Below, piece by piece: positions 12,705 through 40,900 of a DNA stretch of 64,000 bases. The stretch is taken from positions 1 through 64,000 of the forward strand of contig RPFO01000216.1 of assembly GCA_009746045.1 (NCBI GenBank). The letters run 5' to 3'. The notes under the pieces were generated by a model. The model saw nothing but the letters and a program-made list of their open reading frames with translations. It had not been told where the DNA came from and did not search any database. How positions within the stretch are numbered: position 1 is the stretch's first letter; every line of letters starts with the position of its first letter. Made by a program: the position numbers and the translations under genes. The stretch comes from Mesostigma viride. Taxonomy: Eukaryota > Streptophyta > Mesostigmatophyceae > Mesostigmatales > Mesostigmataceae.

Positions 12705-13222
12705 TGTGTGTCTGTGTCTGTGTGTGTGCTTGCGTGCGCTTGAGCCCCGGGCCACGTGGGCACATGTCTACCTGTCAAGCCGGCAGGGGGGTAGCTGGCC
12801 CTCTAGCACGGCGCGCCATCTTGGCCCCCCACATCATTTCATTGGGTGACTCGCCTAAACAGTTGGAATATGCGTGCAGCTGACACTATGGTTGCCATGC
12901 TACAGGCGCGGTGAAGGGCATGCCTGGTGGACTCCTCCATGGTGGAACACTGGAATGGCGGTCATGGCTGTTCCAACGCAGCATGTTTGCCGGCCTCAGC
13001 TGAACCAGCGGGCTCGCCGCAGCCACCTGGCCCCGTCTGCTGACGTGCGGTGTGCTGTCCTGCTTGCTCCACTTGCTGTGGATGGGTGTTGTGCGGGGGG
13101 GCGGGTGCCAGGTCGGCAAGCCGAGCCCGATCGCCGTCCAGGCGCGGCAGGAGGTGGAGCGGCGCGAGCGGGAGGCCAAGGAGGCCAAGGCCAAGGCAGA
13201 CGCGGCCAAGGCAGGCCGCTGA
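253..13222 (+). CDS. Hydroxyproline O-arabinosyltransferase-like glycosyltransferase, 3' part, six visible exons
   Basis: Visible exons: 253-345, 849-984, 2971-3234, 11600-11746, 12409-12525, 13112-13222 (TGA stop). All junctions are GT-AG and phases agree from exon 2 onward. About 288 residues are visible; the start lies upstream of the window. Conceptual motifs match the HPAT family (GT95; the related GT96 serine galactosyltransferases are an alternative): FILLGETDYI then LVKPLP in exon 1, GYIIPTYP in exon 2, APLWEEY, FGWVREMYAFSIA and MIHYTWGAEVYN in exon 3, VWTWDKRTYMGGQY in exon 4. Known members are Golgi type II proteins that put arabinose on hydroxyproline of extensins and signalling peptides; that role is inferred. 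The C terminus is Lys/Glu/Ala-rich and probably helical. Exon 1 needs a one-base shift near 284-286 to keep the family reading frame, which may be a sequence error or a real lesion. Confidence 0.75.
346..848 (+). other. Intron 1 of the HPAT-like gene
   Basis: Donor GTGAGT at 346 and acceptor CCCCGCAG ending at 848. The interior is C-rich with several C-runs and no coding signal I trust. The ORFs crossing it only extend the exon in wrong frames. Confidence 0.6.
1137..2427 (+). repeat. 24-bp minisatellite, about 54 copies, in HPAT-like intron 2
   Basis: Tandem 24-bp unit containing GTACGGGGCGGTCTTCTGGT, with GGTGCTT/GCTGCTT/GGTGCTC variants. Two one-base deletions (near 1694 and 2051) shift the phase. 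Because 24 is a multiple of three and the unit lacks stops, all three forward frames stay open, giving spurious proteins of 437-526 codons. It lies in the 985-2970 intron, about 550 bases before the acceptor. Confidence 0.93.
3604..11590 (+). repeat. 8-bp satellite (GTGACCTC)n, about 1000 copies, filling HPAT-like intron 3
   Basis: About 8 kb of head-to-tail GTGACCTC units inside the 3235-11599 intron. Common variants are GCGACCTC, GTGGCCTC, GTGACCTT and, rarely, GTGACCTA. Units with an extra C in place of GA (GTGCCCTC/T) cluster at both edges. The right edge grades into the acceptor region (CTTGTGCCCTTGTGCGCAG). Period 8 makes all frames of one strand read the same 8-residue peptide, hence the 736-codon minus-strand ORF, which I do not regard as a gene. 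Blocks of variants recur about 2.14 kb apart. Confidence 0.97.
12654..12731 (+). repeat. (TG)n microsatellite in HPAT-like intron 5
   Basis: Nearly pure GT/TG dinucleotide run with a few TC interruptions at its right end. It lies in the intron between exons ending at 12525 and starting at 13112. Confidence 0.95.
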
Positions 13223-13493
13223 GGGAGGCCCAGCAGGAGTGGGCAGTGGGAGGGGGAGGCACGGTCGCGTGGGTAGCACAGGGCAAATCAGCAAGGGCAT
13301 CTGCGTGATTGCATGCAAAGCAGGGGAGGATTGCCTCTTAGGGAGGGGACACCCCCAGGCAGGCTACTGGGAATGTGTACAAAAGCTTTTGTTTTTCTTG
13401 CTGGAGCTCATGCTGTAAGCAATCTGCACCTACAATCTTGCACTGCAAGGGGTGTGCATGTTTCATCACTTGCTTATATATCACTGCCCCTGA
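13223..13493 (+). other. 3' flank of the HPAT-like gene with a TGTAA motif
   Basis: No coding signal. A TGTAA at 13424-13428, about 200 bases after the stop, matches the usual chlorophyte poly(A) signal and could end the transcript. The adjoining LINE-like tails also carry TGTAA, so the motif could instead belong to a repeat. Confidence 0.35.
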
Positions 13494-13822
13494 CCTCTGC
13501 CTTCAAGGAGTGTTGCCGGCTCTGGGAGGACCGGCTGGACCTGGAGGGCCAGCGGGCCCCATGGTCGGCGCGGACCTGGACGTCATATTGGCGCCAGCGC
13601 TTGTCGGTGGCGCTGACTCGGGCCATGGCTGACATCATGCTCCGCCGTACGCGGGCTGATTTTGCGGTGCAGCAGGGCTATTAGGTTCCTCCCGTTAGGT
13701 CAGTTTCCATTGGTCTTATCGTAGTATAGAGCTTTGACATGGCTCTGTATAGAGGTTTATAGCTGGGCGTTTGCTTTGGTTTGAGTGATTTCACTCTGCT
13801 GTAAGTAATTATATTTTTAATA
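13494..13822 (+). pseudogene. LINE-like retroelement 3' tail, copy 1
   Basis: The reading frame ending at 13684 contains ECCRLWEDRLDLEGQRAP, WTSYWRQRLSVALTRAM and ADIMLRRTRADFAVQ. This resembles the conserved C-terminal tail of non-LTR retrotransposon polyproteins, in which a VPFV..FG segment is followed by an LSVALxRxxA block. A 3' UTR follows, ending in TGTAAGTAATTA plus an AT-rich tail. The segment is repeated almost identically at 14113-14478. It is 5'-truncated. The family call rests on pattern recognition only. Confidence 0.5.
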
Positions 13823-13893
13823 TATATTCATTGAGAGTGATAGATTACGGAGGTGAGATGGGCATGCAGCATAAGGAAAAAACCGATAACTGG
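13823..13893 (+). repeat. Left arm of a ~70-bp inverted repeat
   Basis: Starts TATATTCATTGAGAGTGATA and runs through a GGAGGTGAGATGGGCATGCA block. Its reverse complement recurs at 14478-14555 with a few differences. The arms bracket the second LINE-like tail, so this may be the end of a non-autonomous element or a fold-back created by insertion. Confidence 0.75.
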
Positions 13894-14061
13894 GAGAATA
13901 ACCCTGAAGAAATTAATAGTAATCTGACACGGACATCCAAGGATCACGCCAGCTGCACAAGGTACAACTATACATCACCAAACTACACGCAGCAACAGCG
14001 CTGCCGGCCCACCAGGCAGGCCTGGAAGGGATCTAGACCGCATGGGTCGCGACGAAGTATA

Positions 14062-14478
14062 CGTCATCGTGTGGTGCCCTTTGTCCTGGAGGAGTTTGGG
14101 GCCATGGGGCCCCTGACCTCCGCCTTCTTCACGGAGTGTTGCCGGCTCCGGGAGGACCGGCTGGACCTGGAGGGCCAGCGGGCCCCATGGTCGGCGCGGA
14201 CCTGGACGTCATATTGGCGTCAGCGCTTGTCGGTGGCGCTGACTCGGGCCATGGCTGACATCATGCTCCGCCGTACGCGGGCTGATTTTGCGGTGCAGTG
14301 CTCAGGGCTATTAGGTTCCTCCCGTTAGGCGTTTCCATTGGTCTTATCGTAGTATAGAGCTTTGACATGGCTCTGTATATAGGTTTATAGCTGGGCGTTT
14401 GCTTTGGTTTGAGTGATTTCACTCTGCTGTAAGTTCTGATGCTGTAAGTAATTATATTTTTAATATATATACGTCACC
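14062..14478 (+). pseudogene. LINE-like retroelement 3' tail, copy 2
   Basis: Carries the same tail as copy 1 but extends further 5', with VPFVLEEFGAMGPLTSAFFT preceding the shared ECCRLREDRLDLEGQRAP segment. The frame ends at a TAG near 14328, followed by the same 3' UTR, which contains TGTAAG twice. The small differences from copy 1 (a short insertion near the stop and in the UTR) suggest two separate insertions or a local duplication with later indels. Confidence 0.5.
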
Positions 14479-14555
14479 CCAGTTATCGGGTTTTTCCTTA
14501 TGTTGCATGCCCATCTCACCTCCGTAATCTAGTTGCATTCTCAATGAATATATAC
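14478..14555 (-). repeat. Right arm of the ~70-bp inverted repeat
   Basis: Reverse complement of 13823-13893, read directly from the sequence: TGCATGCCCATCTCACCTCC followed by GTAATCTA and TCTCAATGAATATATA. It is flanked on both sides by TATATACGTCACC, a candidate target-site or terminal direct repeat (14466-14478 and 14549-14561). Confidence 0.75.
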
Positions 14556-14955
14556 GTCACCGGCCTGCCTAGCTCCTGATCACGAACAAGCTGGAGGGCT
14601 CCCCGGGCATGTGTTTACGCGGCTGGCCGGGCACATGTGTTCAAAAGCACATAAACGTGCCTCGATAGCTGGCCCCAGCCCCGGCCTCTAGAGTAACAAC
14701 CTATACTACCCTCAGCAGATCGCGTTTTTCCGCGTTTTCCGCGGCCCGGCACTGACCGCAAATGGTTTTCACCTTTGCGGAGTGTCTGATCAGAATATAC
14801 CCTACCTAGCCAGTTGAATTGCATGCCGATTGCATTTTTATTTTTTGCGTATGGTGCCGACAGCGAATACCCACTAACTTATCTCCCAAACTCCTGGCCA
14901 AGCTGCTTGTGCCAGTGTCACACTGGCACGCACGATCATGCAAGGGCTAACGTGT
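14556..14955. other. Intergenic, no gene recognised
   Basis: Contains short ORFs on both strands without recognisable motifs and several short palindromes. Composition is more AT-rich than in the gene regions. Confidence 0.4.
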
Positions 14956-15118
14956 ATGCAGTCACCATTAAAATTAAATTAAATTAAATTAAATAACATG
15001 TCTCCGTTGTAAGATCATGTAGCACATATTCCAGGTTGGATGGGTGGTGTGGAGGAAGCCGCGTACTCGAACTAACCTAACTCTAAGCTATATCTAGTCT
15101 AGAAAAGCCTATCTACGC
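14956..15118 (+). repeat. Dispersed repeat, copy related to 58150-58262
   Basis: An (AATTA)n stretch, then CTCCGTTGTAAGATCATGTA, a GGATGGGTGG block, AACCTAACTCTAAGCTA and a CTACTC end. The same order of blocks, with substitutions, recurs at 58150-58262 at the truncated end of a LINE copy. The AT-rich start is also shared with 56780-56860. Confidence 0.6.
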
Positions 15119-15394
15119 TACTCATCAAGCGCAGTCACCATAGTAGTCTGTGGACATCTATATTTGATAATGCCGCACTAGCTGATCACGTCGATCGAAG
15201 ACCGCATGCATGCTCGCAAAAAGTGTCTTTATTATACAATTGCCTGTTCCTGACCTTAATATCTACTATGGGGTAGTCCTCGCTGTTACGTGTAAATTAA
15301 TTAATTCATTAATGCCCAGGCTAGTCTTAATCTCAACGTACATGGGAGTTTATAGCTGGCTACACGGTGCACCCGCACTAACGATCATTAATTA

Positions 15395-15715
15395 GTTAAT
15401 TAATTAGCACGTGGCTGCGCCATGCACGTGGGTGCCAATACAGAGTAAAGGAACCTTCAGCCCCTAAACACAATGAGAAGGAGGGGGGCCTGGGGGGGCG
15501 GCCGAGCTTAACTCTCACTGCCACAATCAAGTGGGCAGGTCATAGAGCGCTCTCTCCACCTGTAACAGGGTGCTGGGTAGCAACACTGTGGGTGCAATAC
15601 AACCATGCAGCTAGTATCATAAGTAGGCTGACGCATCTAGCATATATGGTGAGATGGGCTCAAGACGTCGCCTAAGGCGCTAGCAAATGGCCACAACAAT
15701 GAGCCATGGCTGAAA
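15395..15715 (+). repeat. Left terminal inverted repeat (~320 bp) of a 3.4-kb unit
   Basis: Begins in an (ATTA)n context with CACGTGGCTGCG, then GGTGCCAATACAGAGTAAAG. It matches the reverse complement of 18460-18760 over about 300 bp with scattered substitutions and indels. Shared blocks include GTGCAATACAACCATGCA, GTAGGCTGACGCAT and AATGAGCCATGGCTGA. Together with the right arm it suggests a DNA transposon or fold-back element. Confidence 0.7.
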
Positions 15716-15975
15716 ATTAATTAATTAATTAATTAAACTCGTGCTCCCGTTGGGGAGTCACGGAGCACCGAAGTGCTTTTAATCCCTGTGTACACACGTG
15801 TGCACAACAGGAGAAAGGGCAGAGACCCCCAGTCTCCTTCATGCCTAAGGCATGCCACATGCAGCTGCATTCGGGCGCGCTAGCTAAACGGACACGCTAA
15901 CGATCCGGCAGCCTGTGGGTGCAATAAGACCCATGTGAGCATATCATAACAAGGAGCGTGGGCAAGTAATGTGAT
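15716..15975 (+). repeat. Dispersed repeat, copy related to 50740-50965
   Basis: Starts TTAATTAATTAATTAA, then GCTCCCGTTGGGGAGTCACG and GGAGCACC, GGGCAGAGACCCC, TTCATGCC.AAGGCATGCC, GATCCGGCA and GCAATAAGACCC. The same blocks appear in the same order at 50740-50965. CTCCCGTTGGGGAG is a perfect-stem hairpin. No coding content. Confidence 0.7.
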
Positions 15976-16474
15976 CGAAGCCAGGACGTAGCATGGCTGT
16001 ACAAGGACTAAGCTAAGGCTATGGCTGGTTGTGTACCGTGCGTTAGCGGTGCACGTGACTAGGTAAGGTGGCACAACTAGGCAAACATTCTAAGCATGGC
16101 TGCCATGGCGGCATGCAGGGACTACCATTGAAGTAAAGCTAGGGCTACAAGCTATTCTAGCCCGCCGGCTGGGGGCGATGGCTGAAAATGCTATCACATA
16201 GAATCTAAGTGGCAATGCTGAGCTATAATATGCTTTTGCCAAGACGTGCAATAATGCCTTAGCTGTCCCATTCCAATTGCCCCCATCTAGACAACTAGAT
16301 TGCTCTATCCCGGGAGAGGCTTCCGGGGGGCCTTCCACAGTTTGTTGTTGACATTAAGATCCCCGCCCCCCCAGTACACTTGAGGCTTCTCGGGGCTGGA
16401 TCGACTTGTGGCGGATGAAGTCGGACCGGCTGGTCGCGGCGTTGCTGCTGCTGGGCTGGCCGGTCAGGTCGTCG

Positions 16475-17275
16475 TCAAGCGACCATGAGCTTCTTGCAGC
16501 AAGAGATGAACCGAACTCGGTCAGCAATGACCACGCTGTCGAAGATGAGGACCACTGGTGGGGGGCCAGCCTTGTCCCGTGGATGGGGCAGGCGGTAGGT
16601 GCCCTGCAGTGTCGTACCTGGCAGCTCCATGTGCGCCAAGAGCTGGTTCCTGAGCTTGTTGAGAGAAGAGAGTCGATCTAGGGTCTCCCCCGGCTCCTCG
16701 TCAAAGCGCCTGAGGATGACCCGGCAGCGGCGGCGGTCGCGGTCAGCTGGCGGCAGCTCGCGGCGCGTGTCTTCCATGCAGCTCCTGCATGTAGCTTGGT
16801 GGTAATGGCGATGGTGGTAGAGGTTGCCTGGCTCTTGAGCGGGTCCGCCCAGCATGCCGGCGAAGTCGATCGAGGGGTCACCGATCACTGGCCTGACCGG
16901 CGGGTCAGGCAGCGATGGTGGCCGTTCGCTCGGCGATCTCGGGGACCTGTGTGGTCAGGGCGTCTACCTCAAGGTAGCAACTGCCTGACCAGGTTCACGA
17001 TGGCAGCCCTGGCAAGCTTTGCCTTGAATCCACCTGGTTATAAAGGCGGGCGGTCACAGCTAGCCGGCCTGACTGAGTGGCCTCCGACGGAAACCTGGAC
17101 GGCAATGAGCTCTTGCACGTGGCGCTGTATATTGTTGGGGCTGGAACTTGATCATGAGTGCGACTTTGGCTTCAATGTTGTTTATCTTGGCAGTGATGGT
17201 GTTGAGCGGGCCGTCAGGCGCAGTCAAGGCGCTGCGAGCTGCCCCGCAATCGGCGCCAGCTGCTCCGGCCTCCAC
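16475..17275 (-). pseudogene. Decayed retroelement ORF1-like reading frame
   Basis: Minus-strand frames within the TIR-bounded unit. The part at 16888-16475 reads DRDRRRCRVILRRFDEEPGE, KLRNQLLAHMELPGT and VVLIFDSVVIADRVRF. This is reminiscent of LINE ORF1 RNA-binding domains, in which a basic RRxxVIxRGxxE segment precedes a PVVLxFDSV block. An upstream frame (17275-17060) includes a short coiled-coil-like stretch, LNTITAKINNIEAKVALMI. The two are in different frames, so the gene is broken or spliced. Moderate to low confidence in the family. Confidence 0.35.
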
Positions 17276-17579
17276 TACAGTTCGTATGCTGTCCTGGCTG
17301 AGGGAGGCGCTCTTCGGAATGCCTGCGCGATTTTCGCACCTGCCCGGACGTCGGCTGGTGTGCTTATGTGGATCTTGAGGCCGCCCCCAAGACTCGCATC
17401 ACGGATGTCCTGGTCGTCGCACGGGCAGGTAGCTGCATTGGATGGTAGTCCGCTGATACTCTACCGGTTGCTGAAGAATTGGCTGCCAGTTGGGTAAGTC
17501 GATCTTGTCGCCGCGGATGGGCAGATGATGAACGTTGTGAGAGCTCGCTCACAAATAACTGGCTGCTTGCGGCAATGCC

Positions 17580-17925
17580 GGAGCGAGTGTGCACTGGGTG
17601 GGGGGGTTCAAACCCCCCGGCCCACCCCCGGCCCCACCCCTGCTTACGGGAGGGGGGGGTTGAGGCCGGTCCGAAAACCCCCACCCCCTGGTACAGATTA
17701 AGCCGGGGTAGGGGCGGGATGAGACCCCCCTGCCCCCCCTGCCCCCCTTCTGTAGAACTAGCAGCCGGAAAATAGGGGTGGGGGGGGTGGGGGGGGCGGG
17801 GGGGGGCAACACCCCCACCCCCTGGTACAGATTGAGGGGTAGGGGCGAGTTGAGACCGGCCCTCCCCCCACCCCCACGCCCCCCTACCCCTCAGTGCTCA
17901 GGGGGGGGAGGGGGGTAGTGGACAC
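17580..17925. repeat. G/C-homopolymer-rich region with a ~60-bp internal duplication
   Basis: Alternating long G-runs and C-runs. A block containing CCCCCTGGTACAGATT and GGGGTAGGGGCG occurs at about 17676-17715 and again at about 17806-17850. Base calls inside such runs are unreliable and short frames here are not credible genes. Confidence 0.7.
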
Positions 17926-18459
17926 TCGAGCTCCAGGGTTGTCGTGAGCATCCTGCTAAGTGCCTGAGAACGTACCTCGTCACATTGTTCTTTGGTGAGC
18001 ATATTGCATTCCAGGATGCAAAAACCCTGGTTGCCAGCTTCAAATCGGCAGGCGTCCCATTGGGTATGGGCAGTGAGCGTTTTCTTTGGCGCTGGCGACA
18101 AGCTTGGTGTGGATCGAGCATTTCGTCGAGGTGTGAGGTATAAACCGGGTGGGATAGCTGGGATCAGCGCAAGAGCGTTCGCAGGAGTTGCGGTTGACCT
18201 GCTTAGGTCGATTTGTTTGTCGAGGCTGCGTTTTGCCGGTGGTGGTGGATTCTTCGTAATATTGCGTTATAGCCGTAGTTGATTACACTGGCGGATGCGT
18301 GTTGAAAAGACGCATCGGATGCTTGCAAGTAGTCCGACTGAATTTGGGGAGTATGACAGCGCGCAAAAGTTCTGAGCTCCGCTGTCAGCTATGTCGATCC
18401 GCTGGTGGCTCGTGGCTCGTACTAACGAAAATGCATCCACTCAATCTACGGCATTGGAT

Positions 18460-18760
18460 CAGCCATGGCTCATTGTGGCCATTTGCTTGCACCTTGGCCA
18501 ACGCCTTCATGAGCCCACCTCACCTTTTTACAGCATAAGCCATGCGTCAGCCTACCTATGGTATTGCATGGTTGTATTGCACCCATGTACAGTGTTGCGC
18601 CCTGGCACCAAGCTGTGGACAGAGCGCTCTAGCTGTGGCAGTGAGAGATGCTAGGGCGCCCTCCCTCTCTCTCGTTGTGTATAGGGGTTGAAGGTTCCTT
18701 TACTCTGTATTGGCACCTACGTGACGCAGTCACATGCATATTAATTAATCCACTCTAGTG
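18460..18760 (-). repeat. Right terminal inverted repeat of the 3.4-kb unit
   Basis: Reverse complement of 15395-15715 (see that entry), ending ACGTGACGCAGTCACATG followed by ATTAATTAAT. Both outer ends lie in ATTAATTA-type sequence, so any target-site duplication would be AT-rich and is ambiguous by eye. Confidence 0.7.
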
Positions 18761-19183
18761 CCAGCCTGCATGCCTCGATCTTGCTAGCCATGAGAGGATC
18801 GAGAAGAGCTAGCTTGTCACTGCTTACCAGGATCATAAGCCCTCCTGTAGGGCAGGGGTTAACCACAGAGATATAACCACATGAACTGGATACAAACACT
18901 CCAATTTAAGTTGAAAAGTTAATAAAGACGCCCAGAACCAACAGCTTCATCACTACACAATCAAGGAGACAACAAGTTGTTCAGGTACATGCCCAGGTCG
19001 CAGTCAAAGCCACCAAGAGATCTAACATTGAGCCAGCATGAACGTCATGGTGTGCAGCCCTCCTACTTAAGCTAGCATCATCCAGAAGCCAACCGTTGTG
19101 ACCAAAAGCGCTGCCTTTGGTCACCTTTGGTGCAGCCACTGGGTGCATTGACGGTCTTGCTTAGCACTAAACTAACTGATTGG
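18761..19183. other. Gene-free 3' flank between the TIR unit and the SNAPC4-like stop
   Basis: AT-richer sequence with no recognised coding or RNA gene. It presumably holds the 3' UTR of the minus-strand SNAPC4-like gene, but no clear poly(A) signal was found. Confidence 0.4.
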
Positions 19184-36623
<17,440 letters not shown>

Positions 36624-37903
36624 CGCCGCGGCTATTTCAAGCCACGCTATAGCAGAGACGTGCTAAGGGACGGTTTTCGACACTTCCTCCTACAGCGGTG
36701 GCTACCAGCCTGCTTGGACTGCTGGACAGCAAAGCGCCAGCTTAGCCTCCGCATAAAGGGTATACTTGCCAATGACGCACTTGAACTCTCTGTCAAACTA
36801 GACAATAGTGTGGTCCCTTTGTGCCCTCCAGGTTGCATCGTTATAGTTTGCTAACACAAGCGATTACTCCTCCCGCTGCAATCTAGAAGCTTAGCAGTAT
36901 TCTCAAACCCAACGGGCAAGGGACTTGCGGAAGCCGTGTGGAAACCACGAACATCAGGCAAGCTTGACCGGAAATTGCGCGACAAACAACCATAATGGTT
37001 GCCCCATAGTGGTCGTCTGAGTATCGTGGGGAAATGGTACAGTAGTACGCTCACAAGCGATTGCAAATTTGGTTGTTAACTACAACTTTGCAGCCCTTCA
37101 ATATGCCATTCCTAATTATTACATGGAGACGCAAGTCGTGCCGCCCGGTGCCAAGCTCGAAATTAAACGCCAGCGTTTACAGGTGTTGCACGGCGAGACT
37201 CGACTTTTCCATGGGCGTCCACGTGTGTAGTCGCGCCTGGACTCAGGACTTGAGAATCCATGCCAGGGTAATAATGTCCCTTGTGCAAGTGAAGCGCATC
37301 TCTCGATATCAATTCCGATTTCCGGCGCCCCACTAAAAAGATACCTATGACCTACGTCGCTAGTGCTATTTGTCCGCTATTCCTACATGATTTCATATGG
37401 TACGACAGGGTACGACGTTGTCAATGCCTGATGACTGATGAGTGATGAGTGCGACCTCACGTGAACCGCGACCGGGGGCGTATGCTAGAACTTTCCGCGA
37501 GCGTCCGTTGGCCTGCATGCACGTGGCGGTGTCACGTGCCCGTCCGCCTTGCCTAGCTGGACCTTGCCTAAGGCTTCTCTTGCACCAAAAAAAAGGTCCC
37601 CCAAGGTCATGGACTCATGGTCGCCCAGCACAGCTCGCTAAATAAAAGTCCGCATCTACATTTAACATGCTGTAAATTGATTTTACCTAACGCAAGCGCG
37701 GGAAGGAAGGGGCTCGACTAGCGCCAGTCCCTTTTGTTTTGGGAGAGCCCGCGGGCGATGCTACATGCTGCTTGGAATGCGGGTACCCGACGATGCATGA
37801 AAAAGGATACGTTTTTCTTGCCGAAACTACACTCTGAGAGCGGCATCGACGGCAAGAGCCTGTTCTACCAGGCTAGTATGAAAGGATTGTTTACGCCCCT
37901 AGC
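36624..37903. promoter_or_regulatory. Divergent intergenic region between SNAPC4-like and biotin ligase genes
   Basis: About 1.28 kb separates the two start codons (36623 minus, 37904 plus), so both promoters must lie here. No convincing coding frame was found. An A-rich CTAAATAAAAGT at about 37637 is a possible TATA-like element for the ligase gene, about 260 bases from its ATG; this is weak. Confidence 0.4.
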
Positions 37904-40900
37904 ATGGCTTCCATCATTTCCTGCAGCACAAGGATTGCTTTGACGGTAATCAATTCATCTTACCGTTGCCCGCCTACTCCAAGGACCGTCGACAATCGAA
38001 AGATTGCGAATTGCACAAGAAAATACTGTGCAAGGAAGACGCAGTTTTCTAATCCTGCCATGGCCTCCTCGGCATCGCCGTGTGGCACCGGTTCCTCGGT
38101 GTCCCCGGCAGAGCTCCGCCTTATCGCGAAGACGAAGGAAGACTTGACCGCTGCGTGGGGTCAGCTGAAGGAGAATTTTTCAAAGCTCAAGGTGCCGCAG
38201 GGCGTTACTTTTGATCCTGAACGCAGCATGGAACACCCTAGCGAGCCACCTGCGGATTGCGCCTTTGACACGCAGCTCTATATGAACTCTCTGACTACAT
38301 CCAAGCTGGGCCGAACCCTGTTGCTCGCGGGTCGGCTTCCCTCATCGCAGACGTTCCTGCAGGAGTGAGTCGGGTGGGCAGGCCGCAGGACGGATCTTGG
38401 CATGCGTGTCTGTTTACCGTACGAGAGAAGGTTGTCATCCATGTGTGAGATGGAAGTGTGTCAGCGGTGCTGGTGGTCAGAGCGGCCTTTGAAGGACAAC
38501 GAAAGCATTGGGGCCCCAAAGCTGGGGCATAGTAAGGGGGGGAGGGGGGGGGGGGGGGGGGGGGGGGGGCAGGGGACTGTTTTCTGGGCTGGAGAGCGAA
38601 GCTGGTTGTGCTTGGCATTATCGCCATTTCTCTTGCCGTGCGATCCCACCTGCCTTGCCCCTCGCCCGCCTTGCCCCTCGCCCACCTTGCCCCTCGCCCG
38701 CCTTGCCCCTCACCCACCTTGCCCCTCGCCCTCCTTGCCCCTCACCCTCCTTGCCCCTCGCCCACCTTGCCCCTCGCCCGCCTGGCCCCTCCCCCGCCTT
38801 GCCCCTCGCCCGCCTTGCCCCTCGCCCACCTTGCCCCTCGCCCTCCTTGCCCCTCGCCCGCCTTGCCCCTCGCCCTCCTTGCCTCTCGCCCGCCTTGCCC
38901 CTCCCCCGCCTTGCCCCTCGCCCACCTTGCCCTCGCCCGCCTTGCCCCTCGCCCGTCTTGCCCCTCGCCCACCTTGCCCCTCGCCCTCCTTGCCCCTCGC
39001 CCGCCTTGCCCCTCGCCCGCCTTGCCCCTCGCCCGCCTTGCCCCTCGCCCGCCTTGCCCCTCGTCCGCCTTGCCCCTCGCCCTCCTCGCCCCTCGCCCGC
39101 CTTGCCCCTCGCCCACCTTGCCCCTCGCAACTGATCCTTGCAACTGATCTATTGCTGCCGTGCATGCATGCCCCTACCCGTGCGGCACTGGCTCGTTGCG
39201 TGGAGTGGGCTTGGCTCCGGCCACGGCTGTGATAGTCGTTCCTCGTGTGGTTCCTTTTGGCCCCGCCAGCCACGCCCTGCCTTGCCACCATGGCTAGCGT
39301 GGTCCCTGCCTGTTGCTCACCCCACTGGTAGCCGTGGGTTCTCCTGTGAGAGGGTGTGCGGCAACGCCTGCACCTATCTGTGTCGGTTGTCAGGATGGCA
39401 ACCAACCGCAGCATGGGATTCAAACACGCTCAAAGGGTGGGGACGCGGCCCTTATGGAAACTAGAACATCACAGTACGTTAACCCTGTCCGCCGCACGTG
39501 TGGACAAGGTATGCGGGCCGCAACGTGCCCGAAACTAGGGGCCCATGAAAGTAGTGTACGGGCCGCCTGGTGCCCGCGTACTTATGGCTCCCCCCGCCAT
39601 GACCATCCCATACGTGGAACAGCGCCACCGCTGGCCTCCCAGGCATATGGTTGCCATGCGGTGGTCGCATGGCCATGGGGGCCATACGGTTGCCTGATGT
39701 CACATCGCCATGGTTGCGTTGGTACGGTTGCGTTGGCGCGGTTGCCAGCCGCCGGTTGCCCTGGTTGGCTGGCTGTCAACCTGGTCGCACAACCGCGCCT
39801 GCGCCGTAGCGAGCGTAGGACTTGGGACCGGTTTTGTGAAGCTGGTGGGATAGGTTCAACAAGGAGGCCACCAGTAGCTGGTGGGAAAGGTTCACCAAGG
39901 AGGCCACCAGTAGCTGGTGGGAAAGGTTCATCAAGGATGCCACCAGTAGCTGGTGGGAAAGGTTCATCAAGGAGACCACCAGTAGCTGGTGGGAAAGGTT
40001 CATCAAGGAGGCCACCAGTAGCTGGTGGGAAAGGTTCATCAAGGAGGCCACCAGTAGCTGGTGGGAAAGGTTCATCAAGGAGGCCACCAGTAGCTGGTGG
40101 GATAGGTTCAACAAGGAGACCACCAGTAGCTGGTGGGATAGGTTCATCAAGGAGGCCACCAGTAGCGGGTGGGATAGGTTCAACAAGGAGACCACCAGTA
40201 GCTGGTGGGATAGGTTCATCAAGGAGGCCACCAGTAGCTGGTGGGAAAGGTTCATCAAGGAGGCCACCACTAGCTGGTGGGAAAGGTTCACCAAGGAGGC
40301 CACCAGTAGCTGGTGGGAAAGGTTCATCAAGGAGGCCACCAGTAGCTGGTGGGAAAGGTTCATCAAGGAGGCCACCAGTAGCTGGTGGGAAAGGTTCATC
40401 AAGGAGGCCACCAGTAGCTGGTGGGAAAGGTTCATCAAGGAGGCAACCAGTAGCTGGTGGGATAGGTTCATCAAGGAGGCCACCAGTAGCTGGTGGGATA
40501 GGTCCATCAAGGAGGCCACCAGTAGCTGGTGGGAAAGGTTCATCAAGGAGACCACCAGTAGCTGGTGGGATAGGTCCATCAAGGAGGCCACCAGTAGCTG
40601 GTGGGATAGGTTCATCAAGGAGGCCACCAGTAGCTGGTGGGAAAGGTTCATCAAGGAGGCCACCAGTAGCTGGTGGGAAAGGTTCAACAAGGAGGCCACC
40701 AGTAGCTGGTGGGATAGGTTCATCAAGGAGGCCACCAGTAGCTGGTGGGATAGGTCCATCAAGGAGGCCACCAGTAGCTGGTGGGAAAGGTTCATCAAGG
40801 AGACCACCAGTAGCTGGTGGGATAGGTCCATCAAGGAGACCACCAGTAGCTGGTGGGAAAGGTTCATCAAGGAGGCCACCAGTAGCTGGTGGGAAAGGTT

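Noticed and set aside
17590-17625. GGTTCAAACCCCCC, resembling a tRNA T-arm B box
   Set aside because: No acceptor stem, D arm or anticodon arm at suitable spacing; it sits in a homopolymer-rich tract.
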